A DNA stretch of 64,000 nt from Stutzerimonas balearica DSM 6083 (GCF_000818015.1 NZ_CP007511.1:971001-1035000); one strand, 5' to 3'; numbered from the stretch's first letter, positions 32,783 through 42,507 are shown. Notes: a model not told the origin generated them from the sequence alone. Program-made: numbers and translations.

Positions 32783-32869
32783 ATGCTCAAGTTCATCGGT
32801 GGCACTGCTGGCATCATCTTCATCATTGGCCTGATTGTCGTGATCGGCCTGTTCAAGCTGGTGTTCTGA
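32783..32869 (+). CDS. 28-residue membrane micro-protein
   Basis: A short ORF starts with ATG 5 bp after a near-perfect Shine-Dalgarno, AAGGAGG. The product begins MLKFIGGTAG, continues as a single hydrophobic helix (IIFIIGLIVVIGLF) and ends KLVF. The Gly-rich, single-pass character with flanking lysines fits a small membrane protein. Its stop lies 15 bp before the end of the convergent VC0807-type gene. Function unknown; conservation would decide whether it is real. Confidence 0.6.
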   Translation: MLKFIGGTAGIIFIIGLIVVIGLFKLVF

Positions 32870-32884
32870 CGCCAGGCACGCCCG

Positions 32885-33604
32885 CTACTTGCGCTCGTGG
32901 GGGGCGTGCATGATCTCCTCCAGCGATAGCCCGGTCAGGCCATGGATGGTGCGCCAGAGGTAGTAGAAGATGGCCATCATCATCAGCATGCTGGGGATGG
33001 CGATCATCGGATAGCTGAGCAGCGTCATACGCCCCAGTTCTTCGTTGAACGCCTCGGTTCCGGCCGGGCTGTGCACGATCCACTTTGCCAGCACGTAGTT
33101 CATGGCCGACGAGAAGAAAAAGGTGCCGCTCAGCCAGTAGGTCGCCCGCTGCAGGCGCTTCTCGAAGTGCTCGGTCTGCCCCTTGGTCTCGAGCTGCTCA
33201 TGGACCCTGGCGACGTTGATGACCTTCGGGTTGTAGAGCATGGTGCGGATCAGCGGATAGCGAGTGCGCGTGGAGAACAGGACCGCGAGCCCGATCAGCC
33301 CGGGCACCGCCGCTTCCTTGATGGCCAGCCAGCGCGTATTCAGTTGCAACAGCCCGATGCCGCCGGTGAGCAGCACGCTGACCAGCCCGAGCAGGGCAAT
33401 CCAGTTGAACTTGCGATAGCGCACCAGCTCCCACAGGCCCCACCCCAGCGGGAAGGCCAGGGCCAGCACCAGGGCGCCATCGGCGCCGAGACGATGCTCG
33501 CCGCTGAGTTTCATCAGAATGATCGAGGGGATGACGATGCTGACCGCCATGTCGATCAGCGGGCGAGGTTGGTGCTCGGTCTGGGCGGTGGAAGTGTCGT
33601 TCAT
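32885..33604 (-). CDS. VC0807-family integral membrane protein
   Basis: The 239-residue protein has about five or six membrane segments (for example DMAVSIVIPSIILM, LALAFPLGWGLWEL, IALLGLVSVLLTGGIGLL, TYWLSGTFFFSSAMNYVL, SYPMIAIPSMLMMMAIFYYLW). The RTRYPLIRTMLYNP segment and overall layout match the VC0807 family, which has no assigned function. A hydrophilic N-terminus rich in Thr and Gln precedes the first helix. Downstream of the YbhN-like gene on the same strand, 75 bp away. Confidence 0.72.
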   Translation of the reverse strand: MNDTSTAQTEHQPRPLIDMAVSIVIPSIILMKLSGEHRLGADGALVLALAFPLGWGLWELVRYRKFNWIALLGLVSVLLTGGIGLLQLNTRWLAIKEAAVPGLIGLAVLFSTRTRYPLIRTMLYNPKVINVARVHEQLETKGQTEHFEKRLQRATYWLSGTFFFSSAMNYVLAKWIVHSPAGTEAFNEELGRMTLLSYPMIAIPSMLMMMAIFYYLWRTIHGLTGLSLEEIMHAPHERK

Positions 33605-33679
33605 GTCGGTGTGTCGCGTTCGAGGGCGGTCATGATCGCCTGTGTCGGGTCGAGTCGCCAGCCCCGCTTCGCGTTTTGT

Positions 33680-34624
33680 TCATCCCGCTGGCGGCTTGCG
33701 GCGATCGGACCACTGACCTATCTCGAAGCCGAGCACGACGAAGATGGCCAGCGCAAAGGGCAGCAACAGATAGAGCACACGGAAGACGATGAGCGCGGCC
33801 AGCACATCGGCAGTGGCCAGTTCGGGCATGGCGGCGAGAAAGGTTACCTCCAGCACGCCGAGCCCGCCGGGTGCATGCGATAGCAAGGCCAGCGAGAACG
33901 ATGCCAGGAAGACGCCGAGAACGGTGAGGTAACCCGGATTGTTCTCCACCGGCAATGCCACGTAGATGATCGCTGCGGCGCAGAGCAGCTCGAGTGGCCC
34001 GGCGAGCAGCTGACGGGCCACCACCCTCAGGCGTGGATACTCCACCTGCCACTTGCCCAGCTTGAGGGGGCGCAGCTGGCGCCAGGCACCGAATATGTAG
34101 AGCCCGACGAGCCCCATCAGCAAGGTGCCGATGCCGATCGCAACCGCCGGCTGCACCTCGACGATGCGATCAAGTACCGAGGGTTTCAGCACCAGTACCG
34201 CGCCGCCGGCCGACAGCGTGCCCAGGCCGAAGGTCAAGGAGCAGAAAACGATCAGGATGCCGATTTCCTGCGGTGTCAGGCCTTTGCTGCGGTAGGCCCG
34301 GTAGCGGACCACGGCACCGGAAAACACCGAAGCACCGATGTTGTGTGCCAGCGCGTAGGTGGTGAATGAGCAGAGCGTGATGAACCACCAGGAAATTCGC
34401 TTGCCCAGGTGGAGCATGGCGATGCGGTCGTACCAGGCCAGCGCGAAGTAGGCGCCGGCCGTGGCGCAGGCGGCCGCCAGCCAGTGCATGGGGGCAATGG
34501 CTCGCAGGCTGTCGGCCAGCTCGGCCAGGGAAATGTTGCGAACCTCTTCGTACAGCAGATAGCCGGACAGCAGTACCGCCACGAGCCCGATCAGGGTCCA
34601 GGCGACATCGCTTCGTCTCGTCAT
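33680..34624 (-). CDS. YbhN/UPF0104-type membrane protein (LPG synthase transmembrane fold)
   Basis: The 314-residue protein has about eight membrane helices with the family marks NIGASVFSGAVVRYRAY, the YxxKGLT-like loop and SHAPGGLGVLEVTFLA. This is the membrane half of lysylphosphatidylglycerol synthases without the soluble aminoacyl-transfer domain. Such stand-alone proteins may flip or handle lipids; that is inference. The open frame continues 26 codons upstream, but MTRRSDVAWT follows GGGGCT and gives the usual N-terminus. Confidence 0.85.
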   Translation of the reverse strand: MTRRSDVAWTLIGLVAVLLSGYLLYEEVRNISLAELADSLRAIAPMHWLAAACATAGAYFALAWYDRIAMLHLGKRISWWFITLCSFTTYALAHNIGASVFSGAVVRYRAYRSKGLTPQEIGILIVFCSLTFGLGTLSAGGAVLVLKPSVLDRIVEVQPAVAIGIGTLLMGLVGLYIFGAWRQLRPLKLGKWQVEYPRLRVVARQLLAGPLELLCAAAIIYVALPVENNPGYLTVLGVFLASFSLALLSHAPGGLGVLEVTFLAAMPELATADVLAALIVFRVLYLLLPFALAIFVVLGFEIGQWSDRRKPPAG

Positions 34625-34841
34625 CGATTGGGGCTCCTCGCTACGGCAGGTCCGGCGTCTGGATATATGGCGCTTTGCCCGGCAGGGGCGCAAAGCATGC
34701 ACGTAAGTGTTCGATTCGGCCAGTACTGCTTAGATCGGCAGCGGCAATCCGGATTTGTTCAGTGCAGCCTGCAGCCCGTCGCCGCACGGGCACGCCCGCG
34801 GATGGGCATGGTCAGCATGAGAAATGAGCCGGGACAGACCC

Positions 34842-36077
34842 ATGAGCGAAATTCCACGCGAGGAACGAATCGAAGGTTCGCTGGCGTTGCTCAGCGATGG
34901 CAACGCCTTCATCCAGAAGCGCTGCCGGCGACTGCACAGTGACGTGTTCCAGGTGCGCCTGCTGCTGCAGAACACGCTGTGCATCAGCGGCGAAGAAGCG
35001 GCTCGCCTGTTCTATGACGAGCGTCGCTTCGAGCGCGCCGGCGCGGCTCCGCGGATGTTGCAGAAGACGTTGTTCGGCCAGGGTGGCGTGCAAGGCCTCG
35101 ATGATGAAGCTCATCGGCGGCGCAAAGGTATGTTTCTCCAGTTGCTCGGGGCCGAGCAGGTGCAGGCGCTGGTTGCGCTGTTCCAGCAGCAGTGGCTGAC
35201 GGCGCTGCCCCGGTGGCGCGCGGCGGGGCAGGTGACATTGCTTCCGGCTGTCGAGGAATTGCTCACCCGCAGTGTCTGCACCTGGGCGGGCGTGCCGCTG
35301 CCGGAAGCGGAGGTAGGGCAACGATGTGAACAACTGACCGCGCTGATCGAGGGTGCCGGCGGCATCGGTGCGAGGCATTGGCACGCGCGCCGCTCTCGGC
35401 GTGAGGCTGAACAGTGGGCGGTCGGCTTGCTCGCCTCGGTCCGTCGCGCCGAGGCATCGCCGGCTTCGGCGCTGGCGACGCTGGCCTGGCACCGTGAGGC
35501 CAATGGCCAGCTGCTGCCGCTGGCCACGGCCGCGGTCGAGCTTCTGAACCTGCTGCGTCCGACCGTGGCGGTATCGCGCTTCATCGTCTTCGCCGCGCTG
35601 GAGCTGGCCCGGCATCGGCAGTGGCGAGAGCGGCTGCGGCAGGACGACGGGATGGTCGAGCCCTTCGTCCAGGAAGTGCGCCGCTTGCACGCCTTTTTCC
35701 CGTTTACCGCCGCGCGGGTTCGCGAGGACTTTTACTGGCGTGGGTTCCGTTTTCCCAAGGGCACTCGGGTTCTGCTGGACCTCTACGGCACCAACCGCGA
35801 CGAGCGCAGTTGGGCCGATCCTGAAGCGTTCCGCCCCGAACGATTCGTTGGCTGGGAGGGCAACGCCTACAGCTTTCTGACCCAGGGTGGCGGGGACCTG
35901 GCACAAGGGCATCGCTGCCCGGGTGAGCGGCCGGCGATCGAGCTGACCAAGGCTGCGGTGCGCCTGCTGTCACAGCGGATGGATTACCGGGTGCCCGAAC
36001 AGGATCTGCGCGTCGACGAGACCCGCATGCCGTCCCGGCCGGCGAGCGGCCTGGTCATCAGCGAGATCGTCGCTTGA
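34842..36077 (+). CDS. CYP152-family cytochrome P450 (fatty-acid peroxygenase type)
   Basis: The sequence aligns over its whole length with P450 BS-beta (CYP152A1), as I remember it: the N-terminal block (LALLSDGNAFI, FQVRLLLQNTLCISG), TLFGQGGVQGLDDEAH, and GIGARHWHARRSR. The active-site arginine that binds the fatty-acid carboxylate is in LLRPTVAVS, and the haem cysteine is in QGGGDLAQGHRCPGE. The residue matching position 85 of BS-beta is Gln, as in hydroxylating members, not His as in the decarboxylase OleT. These enzymes use hydrogen peroxide and need no reductase, and none is nearby. An in-frame ATG 18 bp upstream (34824) is an alternative start; neither has a good Shine-Dalgarno. Confidence 0.92.
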   Translation: MSEIPREERIEGSLALLSDGNAFIQKRCRRLHSDVFQVRLLLQNTLCISGEEAARLFYDERRFERAGAAPRMLQKTLFGQGGVQGLDDEAHRRRKGMFLQLLGAEQVQALVALFQQQWLTALPRWRAAGQVTLLPAVEELLTRSVCTWAGVPLPEAEVGQRCEQLTALIEGAGGIGARHWHARRSRREAEQWAVGLLASVRRAEASPASALATLAWHREANGQLLPLATAAVELLNLLRPTVAVSRFIVFAALELARHRQWRERLRQDDGMVEPFVQEVRRLHAFFPFTAARVREDFYWRGFRFPKGTRVLLDLYGTNRDERSWADPEAFRPERFVGWEGNAYSFLTQGGGDLAQGHRCPGERPAIELTKAAVRLLSQRMDYRVPEQDLRVDETRMPSRPASGLVISEIVA

Positions 36078-36086
36078 GCGCCGCGA

Positions 36087-38870
36087 TCAGTGCGTCTCGG
36101 ACGAGGCGCGTGACTCCTTGAACTGCACCCAGTGCTCCACCTGCTCGCGCAGCTGCGAGAGCTCGACGGGCTTGGCCATGTGCGCATCCATGCCGGCTTC
36201 CCGGGCGCGCTCCCGATGCTCGCTGAGAATATGCGCGGTCAGCGCCACCACTGGCGTGCGTGGGCGCCCCTCGCTGGCTTCCCACTCGCGCAGTTGGCGG
36301 GTGGCCTCGAAGCCATCCATGACCGGCATTTCGCAATCCATCAGCACCAGGTCGTAGGGTTGCTCCTTGATCGCCAGCAGCGCCTGTTCGCCATTGCTGG
36401 CTGTGTCGGGCGTCAGGTTCAGCTTGTTGAGCATGCCGCGGATGACCTTGGTCGAAATGCTGTTGTCCTCGGCGACCAGGATGCGGAAATCGATCGGTAC
36501 TTCGGTGGCTGTCGGCAGGGTCGGTGCGGGCGGCGCCGGGCGCTCCTCGCGTTTGTGGCGTTGGGCAAGCTCTTCGGCAAGGGTCGTGCGCAGGGTGTAG
36601 CCGGCCACCGGCTTGGCCAGGATCCGCTTGATCCCGGCATTGCGCGCCTCGACCTTGGTCGGCGCGCTGCTCATGCCGGTGAGCATGATCAGCAACAGGT
36701 CATGGGTCAGGCTGAAATCCTCGCGGATCTTGCTCGCCAGCTGGATGCCGTTCATGCCTGGCATGTCCTGGTCGAGCAGCACCGCATCGAAGTAATCCTT
36801 CAGATGCGCCTTGGTGCGTAGCAGGGCCAAGGCTTCCCGCCCGGACCCCACGGCACTGACCTCCATGCCCCAGCTGGTGCATTGCTGCGCCAGGACCTTG
36901 CGGCAGGTCTCGTTGTCATCGACCACCAGCAAGCGGGTGCCCTGCAGAGTGCGGTCGAATTCGGCGGAGGCATGCAGCAGGTCGTCGGCGTTCAGCGGCA
37001 GGCTGATCCACACGGCATTGCCGGCGTCGTCGCTGTGGATGCCCAGCTCGCCACCCATCAGTTGCACCAGCTGGCGCGCTACCACCAGGCCGAGCCGGCC
37101 GCCATGGCTGGAGGCTGCAAGCAGCTCGTGATTGTCCAGGGACGCGTTGAGCAGGGCGTTGCGCTCATGGCTTTCCAGCGGCTTACCGCTGTCCTGCAGG
37201 CTGATGCGCAGCCTGGGCTTGCCATTGGAATGCTCCAGCGAGGAGGTCAGCAGCAGATCGCCTGCCTCGGTCTGGCGGAACGCGTTCTCCAGCAAGCTGA
37301 GCAGCGCCTGGCGCAGCCTTCCGGGGTCACCGGTGATGATCACCGGCAACTGCGGATGGATATGGCTGACCAGTTCGATTCGCTGCTGTTCGGCCTTGGG
37401 CCGGAAGATGTTCAGGCAGTCCTCGATCAGCGCGCTGAGGTCGAACTGGACCTCTTCCAGCTCGATCTGGCCGCTCTCCAGTTTGGAGACGTCGAGGATC
37501 TCGTTGATCAGATTCAGCAGCTCGTTGCCGGCGCTATGGATGGTTTGCACGTAGTCGCGCTGCTTGGCCGAGAGCGAAGTGTTGAGCAGCAGTTCGCTCA
37601 TGCCGAGTACGCCGTTCATCGGCGTGCGGATCTCGTGACTGACGCGGGCGAGGAAATCCGCCTTGGTGCGCAGCTCGGCACTCATCACTGCCAGGGCGGT
37701 ATGGCGAGTACGGCTGTCGGCGAGCAGTTGGCGCTGGCGTTCGAGCAGGGCGAGGCTCAACAGCAGGCCGCACGACATCGCTGCGCTGAACAACCCGCCG
37801 GTCAAAAGGCCTGGCTTGAACTGCTCCAGCCCCAGCAGCGCGGGCAGGAAGAACAGATAGGTGCTGCCGAACAGCGCCAGTCCGATGCTGATCAGGCGCG
37901 CCGGAGCGTAGCCATCGCGCCAGTGATAGGTCGCGACACCAAAGCAGGCGAACACCGCAAGCGCTACCAGTCCGTAGATCAGCCAGACGTTCCACAGCCA
38001 GGGGCCAAGCATGATCGCGCCTGCCAGTGCCAGGCAGAGGTTGAACAGCAGGCCCAGTAGCCAGTTGCACCAGGGTCGGCTGCGCTGATGAAAGAAGGCG
38101 ATGGTGAAACCGAGCAGGGCGACGCAGCCGGCCAGCGTCGAAAGGTCGGCGATCAACGGCTGGCTGTAGACCAGTCGCGGTGCCCAGGTGGCGAGCAAGC
38201 CGAGGTTGGCGACCGCGCAGCAGAGCATCGCGGCGAGGGTCAGCGCCAGCCAGACATGGCTGTAGCTGCGGGTGTAGGCGAAGCGCGCCAGGTTATAGAT
38301 CACCAGCAGCGCGAGCGCACCGAACAGGGCGCCGAACAGGTAGGCCGGATTGGCCTGCTTGACCAGGCCGGCTTCATCCAGCACCTGGAACCAGGTCATC
38401 ATCGGATGGCTCGACTGCAGGCGTATGTAAGCCGTGCGTACCTCACCGTCGTTCGGCAACTCGAACAGGTAGGCGCGATCGGGTAACGGCCGGGAGCTGA
38501 GCGGGCGCAGCTCTCCGGTGGCGGTGTGCCGTTCGATCTGGCCGTTGTTGAGTAGGTAGAAGTCCACGTACTGCATGCGCGGGGCATACAGCCAGAGCCA
38601 ATGGGCTTGGGCAAAGGGGGGCAGGTTGACCTGCAGCCAGACCGCCTGCTCGCTGGCCGGCGCGCTGAACGCACGGGCATCGAGTCGCTGGAACAGCGGG
38701 CGCTGTACGGCGACCTCTTCGAGTGACAGGCGCGCAGAGCGATCGATCAGCATGCGCCAGGTCTGCCCGGCCTCATCTTCCAGACGAGCGTCGGACGCCG
38801 GGGCTGCAAACACGTCCGCGTTTGCCAGCAGGCTCAGGAACAACGCGATGACAATCCAGAACCGCCCCAC
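36087..38870 (-). CDS. retS: RetS-type hybrid sensor histidine kinase
   Basis: RetS controls the GacS/GacA-Rsm switch between acute and sessile lifestyles in P. aeruginosa, partly by binding GacS. The 927-residue protein has a signal/anchor segment (about 1-20), a periplasmic 7TMR-DISM extracellular domain (about 25-165), seven membrane helices (about 175-375), HisKA with His412 in SHEIRTPMNG, an HATPase domain and two receiver domains (VLLDQDMPG and LVLMDCEMPVMDG). The G1 box reads DSGKP instead of DxGxG. The GTG start follows AAGGGA by 8 bp. Position next to purD supports orthology. Confidence 0.88.
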   Translation of the reverse strand: MGRFWIVIALFLSLLANADVFAAPASDARLEDEAGQTWRMLIDRSARLSLEEVAVQRPLFQRLDARAFSAPASEQAVWLQVNLPPFAQAHWLWLYAPRMQYVDFYLLNNGQIERHTATGELRPLSSRPLPDRAYLFELPNDGEVRTAYIRLQSSHPMMTWFQVLDEAGLVKQANPAYLFGALFGALALLVIYNLARFAYTRSYSHVWLALTLAAMLCCAVANLGLLATWAPRLVYSQPLIADLSTLAGCVALLGFTIAFFHQRSRPWCNWLLGLLFNLCLALAGAIMLGPWLWNVWLIYGLVALAVFACFGVATYHWRDGYAPARLISIGLALFGSTYLFFLPALLGLEQFKPGLLTGGLFSAAMSCGLLLSLALLERQRQLLADSRTRHTALAVMSAELRTKADFLARVSHEIRTPMNGVLGMSELLLNTSLSAKQRDYVQTIHSAGNELLNLINEILDVSKLESGQIELEEVQFDLSALIEDCLNIFRPKAEQQRIELVSHIHPQLPVIITGDPGRLRQALLSLLENAFRQTEAGDLLLTSSLEHSNGKPRLRISLQDSGKPLESHERNALLNASLDNHELLAASSHGGRLGLVVARQLVQLMGGELGIHSDDAGNAVWISLPLNADDLLHASAEFDRTLQGTRLLVVDDNETCRKVLAQQCTSWGMEVSAVGSGREALALLRTKAHLKDYFDAVLLDQDMPGMNGIQLASKIREDFSLTHDLLLIMLTGMSSAPTKVEARNAGIKRILAKPVAGYTLRTTLAEELAQRHKREERPAPPAPTLPTATEVPIDFRILVAEDNSISTKVIRGMLNKLNLTPDTASNGEQALLAIKEQPYDLVLMDCEMPVMDGFEATRQLREWEASEGRPRTPVVALTAHILSEHRERAREAGMDAHMAKPVELSQLREQVEHWVQFKESRASSETH

Positions 38871-38931
38871 GACCGAAGTCCCTTCTCGAGTGTGACGGCG
38901 GATTATAGTCACGCGGCTACCGGCCTGTAAT

Positions 38932-38965
38932 CGGGCGAAGACGCCATCACATGCGTCTTCGCCCG
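38932..38965. repeat. Perfect 13-bp inverted repeat between purD and retS
   Basis: CGGGCGAAGACGC and GCGTCTTCGCCCG are fully complementary around the 8-base loop CATCACAT. No T run follows on the minus strand (ATTACAGG), so it is either a Rho-assisted or processing hairpin after purD, or a REP-like element. Confidence 0.75.
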
Positions 38966-38985
38966 TATTTGCGAAAGGCGCCCGC

Positions 38986-40278
38986 TCAGCGGTCGGACCG
39001 CTCACGCGCAATGGCGCGATAGCCGATGTCCTTGCGATAGAACATCCCGTTCCAGCGGATCTTTTCAGCCAGGCGATAGGCCTGCTGCTGGGCCTGTTCG
39101 ACGCTTTCGCCGATCGCCGTGGCGCACAGGACCCGACCGCCGGCCGTCACCACCCGGCCTTCGGCGTCGAGCGCGGTGCCGGCATGGAATACCTTGCCGT
39201 CCAGCGCTGCCGCCTCGTCGAGCCCGTCGATCACGTCGCCCTTGGCGTAGTCGCCCGGATAACCGCCGGCTGCCAGCACGACACCCAGGGTCGGGCGCGG
39301 GTCCCAGGTCGCTTCGACCTTGTTCAGCGCCTTGGCCTGGGCGGCCTCGATCAGCAGGATCAGCGACGACTCCAGCCGGCACATGATCGGTTGGGTTTCC
39401 GGATCGCCGAAGCGGCAGTTGAACTCGATGACCTTCGGTGCGCCCGACTTGTCGATCATCAGACCGGCATAGAGGAACCCGGTGTAGACGTTGCCTTCGG
39501 CGGCCATGCCGCGCACGGTCGGGTAGATGATCTCGTCCATCACGCGCTGGTGCACTGCGGGCGTGACCACCGGGGCTGGCGAATAGGCGCCCATGCCCCC
39601 GGTGTTCGGGCCGGTATCGCCATCGCCCACACGCTTGTGGTCCTGGCTCGTCGCCATCGGCAGCACGTTCTCGCCGTCGACCATGACAATGAAGCTGGCT
39701 TCCTCGCCGTCGAGGAATTCCTCGATCACCACGCGCGCGCCGGCGTCGCCAAAGGCGTTGCCCGAGAGCATGTCGCGTACCGCCTCCTCGGCTTCGGCCA
39801 GCGTCATGGCGACGATCACGCCCTTGCCCGCGGCCAGGCCATCGGCCTTGATGACGATCGGTGCACCGCGTTCACGCAGATAGGCGAGTGCGGGTTCGAC
39901 TTCGGTGAAGTTCTGATAGGCCGCGGTGGGGATGTCGTGGCGTGCGAGGAAGTCCTTGGTGAAAGCCTTGGAGCCTTCCAGTTGGGCGGCTCCCGCGGTG
40001 GGGCCGAAGATCGACAGGCCGCGACTGCGGAACAGGTCGACTACGCCTTTGACCAGCGGTGCCTCGGGGCCGACGATGGTGAGCTGGACATTGGTCGCGG
40101 CGAAATCGGCCAGCTGCTCGATGGCCAGCACGTCGATGGCGACATTCTCGCACTTGGCTTCCAGCGCCGTGCCGGCGTTGCCCGGGGCGACGAAAACCTT
40201 TTCGACGCGGGGATCCTGCGCCACCTTCCAGGCCAGGGCGTGCTCGCGGCCACCGCTGCCGATGATCAATACGTTCAT
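38986..40278 (-). CDS. purD: Phosphoribosylamine-glycine ligase
   Basis: PurD (GAR synthetase) ligates glycine to phosphoribosylamine in purine synthesis. The 430-residue ATP-grasp enzyme begins [18 protein letters not shown] and contains [34 protein letters not shown] and [13 protein letters not shown]. The in-frame extension upstream is discarded because the ATG follows AGGAGAATGCA. It is transcribed after purH, with a 220-bp spacer that contains a palindrome. Confidence 0.98.
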   Translation of the reverse strand: MNVLIIGSGGREHALAWKVAQDPRVEKVFVAPGNAGTALEAKCENVAIDVLAIEQLADFAATNVQLTIVGPEAPLVKGVVDLFRSRGLSIFGPTAGAAQLEGSKAFTKDFLARHDIPTAAYQNFTEVEPALAYLRERGAPIVIKADGLAAGKGVIVAMTLAEAEEAVRDMLSGNAFGDAGARVVIEEFLDGEEASFIVMVDGENVLPMATSQDHKRVGDGDTGPNTGGMGAYSPAPVVTPAVHQRVMDEIIYPTVRGMAAEGNVYTGFLYAGLMIDKSGAPKVIEFNCRFGDPETQPIMCRLESSLILLIEAAQAKALNKVEATWDPRPTLGVVLAAGGYPGDYAKGDVIDGLDEAAALDGKVFHAGTALDAEGRVVTAGGRVLCATAIGESVEQAQQQAYRLAEKIRWNGMFYRKDIGYRAIARERSDR

Positions 40279-40315
40279 TGCATTCTCCTGCGGGAGTCGG
40301 GCCCGTGGCCCGATC

Positions 40316-40339
40316 GGTGGACAGCGACGGCTGTCCACC
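40316..40339. repeat. Palindromic intergenic element between purH and purD
   Basis: GGTGGACAGC and GCTGTCCACC form a perfect 10-bp stem around GACG, followed by CTACGAAAGC. I recall palindromes with GTAGGGTGG...CCACC ends as frequent between genes in P. stutzeri-like genomes, so this is probably one REP-like copy. There is no T run on either side. Confidence 0.6.
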
Positions 40340-40498
40340 CTACGAAAGCTGTTGCTCTTGCGAATCTATCCGGGCCGCGATGGCGCGGGTCGGTGCCAGG
40401 CGCGGAGGGCTTCGCTCAGCGCAGTTGCCGCTGGCAATGAGCATGAGCGAAGTCGTCCGCAACAACCCGGGCGCCTGCTTCAGCGCGGCCATGCCACC

Positions 40499-42103
40499 TT
40501 AGTGACGGAAGTGGCGCATGCCGGTGAACACCATCGCCATGCCGGCCTCGTCGGCTGCCGCGATGACTTCCTCATCGCGCATCGAGCCGCCTGGCTGGAT
40601 CACTGCGGTGATCCCGGCCTTGGCCGCGTTGTCGATGCCGTCGCGGAAGGGGAAGAACGCATCGGAAGCCATGACCGCACCCTGCACCTGCAGCCCCGCG
40701 TGTTCAGCCTTGATGGCCGCGATCCGTGCTGAGTTGACCCGGCTCATCTGTCCGGCGCCGACGCCGACGGTCTGCCGGTGCTTGGCATAGACGATGGCGT
40801 TGGATTTGACGAACTTGGCTACCTTCCAGGCGAAGATCAGGTCGTGCAGTTCCTGCTCGGTCGGCGCACGTTGGGTCACGACCTTCAGGTCGGCCTCGGT
40901 GATCATGGCGATGTCGCGGCTCTGGATCAGCAGGCCTCCGTTGACGCGCTTGTAATCCCAGCCCGGTGCGCGCTCGGCCGGCCACTGGCCGCATTCGAGC
41001 AGACGGACGTTGGCCTTGGCGGCCACGACGGCGCGCGCTTCGGCCGCCACCACTGGCGCGATGATGACTTCGACGAACTGCCGCTCGATGATGGCCTTCG
41101 CCGTTTCGGCGTCGAGCTCGCGGTTGAAGGCGATGATGCCGCCAAATGCCGACTCGCTGTCAGTGGCGTAGGCCAGGTCGTAGGCCTTGCGGATGCCGCC
41201 TTCGTCCTCCGGTACGACCGCGACGCCGCACGGGTTGGCATGCTTGACGATCACGCAGGCCGGCTTGGTAAAGCTCTTCACGCACTCGAGCGCGGCATCG
41301 GTGTCGGCCACGTTGTTGAACGACAGCTCCTTGCCCTGCAGCTGGCGGGCCGTGGCGACGCAGGCTTCATCGGGCTTCTCGACATAGAAGGCGGCCTGCT
41401 GGTGCGGGTTCTCGCCGTAACGCATGTCCTGCGCCTTGACGAACTGCATGTTGTAGGTGCGCGGGAACAGGCTGCGATTGTCCGTGGACAGCGTATCGGT
41501 GCCCTGATCGATGCCGCCCAGGTAGTTGGCGATCATGCCGTCGTAGGCCGCGGTATGTTCGAACGCCTTGAGCGCCAGGTCGAAGCGCTGGGCGTAGGTC
41601 AGGCCACCGTTTTTCAGGTTCTCGAGCACGCTCGCGTAGTCGTCGGCGTTGACCACGATGGCGACGTCCTTGTGGTTCTTGGCTGCCGAGCGAACCATCG
41701 TCGGGCCGCCGATATCGATGTTCTCGATGGCGTCCGGCAGGGTGCAGCCCGGCTTGGCAACGGTGGCCGCGAACGGGTACAGGTTGACCGCCACCAGGTC
41801 GATGGGCCGGATGCCGTGTTCGGCCATGACCGCGCCGTCGAGGTCACGACGGCCGAGGATGCCGCCGTGGATCTTCGGATGCAGGGTCTTGACCCGGCCA
41901 TCCATCATCTCCGGAAAACCGGTGTAGTCGGCAACTTCCACTGCTTCCACGCCGTTGTCACGCAGCAACTTGAAGGTGCCCCCGGTGGATAGGATCTCGA
42001 CGCCGAGTGCTGCGAGCTCACGGGCAAAGTCGACGACACCGGTCTTGTCGGAAACGCTGATCAGTGCGCGGCGAACGGGTAGGCGAGTGGTTTGGTCGGT
42101 CAT
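40499..42103 (-). CDS. purH: Bifunctional AICAR transformylase/IMP cyclohydrolase
   Basis: PurH carries out the last two steps of IMP synthesis. The 534-residue protein has the N-terminal cyclohydrolase domain ([42 protein letters not shown]) and the C-terminal transformylase domain (about 200-534) with [11 protein letters not shown] and [10 protein letters not shown]. The long open frame upstream overlaps fis in another frame and is not coding; the ATG at [14 protein letters not shown] is the family start. fis ends 83 bp upstream. Confidence 0.98.
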   Translation of the reverse strand: MTDQTTRLPVRRALISVSDKTGVVDFARELAALGVEILSTGGTFKLLRDNGVEAVEVADYTGFPEMMDGRVKTLHPKIHGGILGRRDLDGAVMAEHGIRPIDLVAVNLYPFAATVAKPGCTLPDAIENIDIGGPTMVRSAAKNHKDVAIVVNADDYASVLENLKNGGLTYAQRFDLALKAFEHTAAYDGMIANYLGGIDQGTDTLSTDNRSLFPRTYNMQFVKAQDMRYGENPHQQAAFYVEKPDEACVATARQLQGKELSFNNVADTDAALECVKSFTKPACVIVKHANPCGVAVVPEDEGGIRKAYDLAYATDSESAFGGIIAFNRELDAETAKAIIERQFVEVIIAPVVAAEARAVVAAKANVRLLECGQWPAERAPGWDYKRVNGGLLIQSRDIAMITEADLKVVTQRAPTEQELHDLIFAWKVAKFVKSNAIVYAKHRQTVGVGAGQMSRVNSARIAAIKAEHAGLQVQGAVMASDAFFPFRDGIDNAAKAGITAVIQPGGSMRDEEVIAAADEAGMAMVFTGMRHFRH

Positions 42104-42186
42104 AACGGTTCCAGAATGGGACTGCAGGCTACGGGCGACAGGCTGCACGCGCGCGGGGACCCGCGTTCGGCGGCACGCGGCCCTCG

Positions 42187-42507
42187 TTAAAGCAGATCGT
42201 ATTGCTTGAGTTTCTTGCGCAGGGTGCCTCGGTTCAGGCCGAGCAGCTCGGAGGCCTTGGTCTGATTGCCCTTGACGTAATTCATCACGGTTTCCAGCAA
42301 GGGCGCTTCGACTTCGGAGAGCACCAGGTTGTACACGTCCGTGACGTCGGCCCCTTCTAGGCGGGCGAAGTAATTGTGCAGCGCTTTCTCGACGCTGCCG
42401 CGCAGGGTCTGCCCCGCGTCGCTCGGCGTGCTGAGGTGCTGCTTGAGATTCAGGTTGTCGCTCACGGATGCTGTTCCAGTTACCAAGGTTTCGTTCAAAA
42501 GCGTCAT
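42187..42507 (-). CDS. fis: DNA-binding protein Fis
   Basis: Fis is a nucleoid-associated DNA-bending protein. The 106-residue product has the C-terminal helix-turn-helix [22 protein letters not shown], identical in pattern to enteric Fis, and an N-terminal beta-hairpin region. Its start overlaps the dusB stop by 4 bp. The dusB-fis arrangement is conserved across gammaproteobacteria, with expression driven from upstream of dusB. Confidence 0.97.
   Translation of the reverse strand: MTLLNETLVTGTASVSDNLNLKQHLSTPSDAGQTLRGSVEKALHNYFARLEGADVTDVYNLVLSEVEAPLLETVMNYVKGNQTKASELLGLNRGTLRKKLKQYDLL

Noticed and set aside
34671..34701. GCTTTGC/GCAAAGC inverted repeat upstream of the P450 gene
   Set aside because: Seven-bp arms in GC-rich DNA are expected by chance; no promoter boxes adjoin it.
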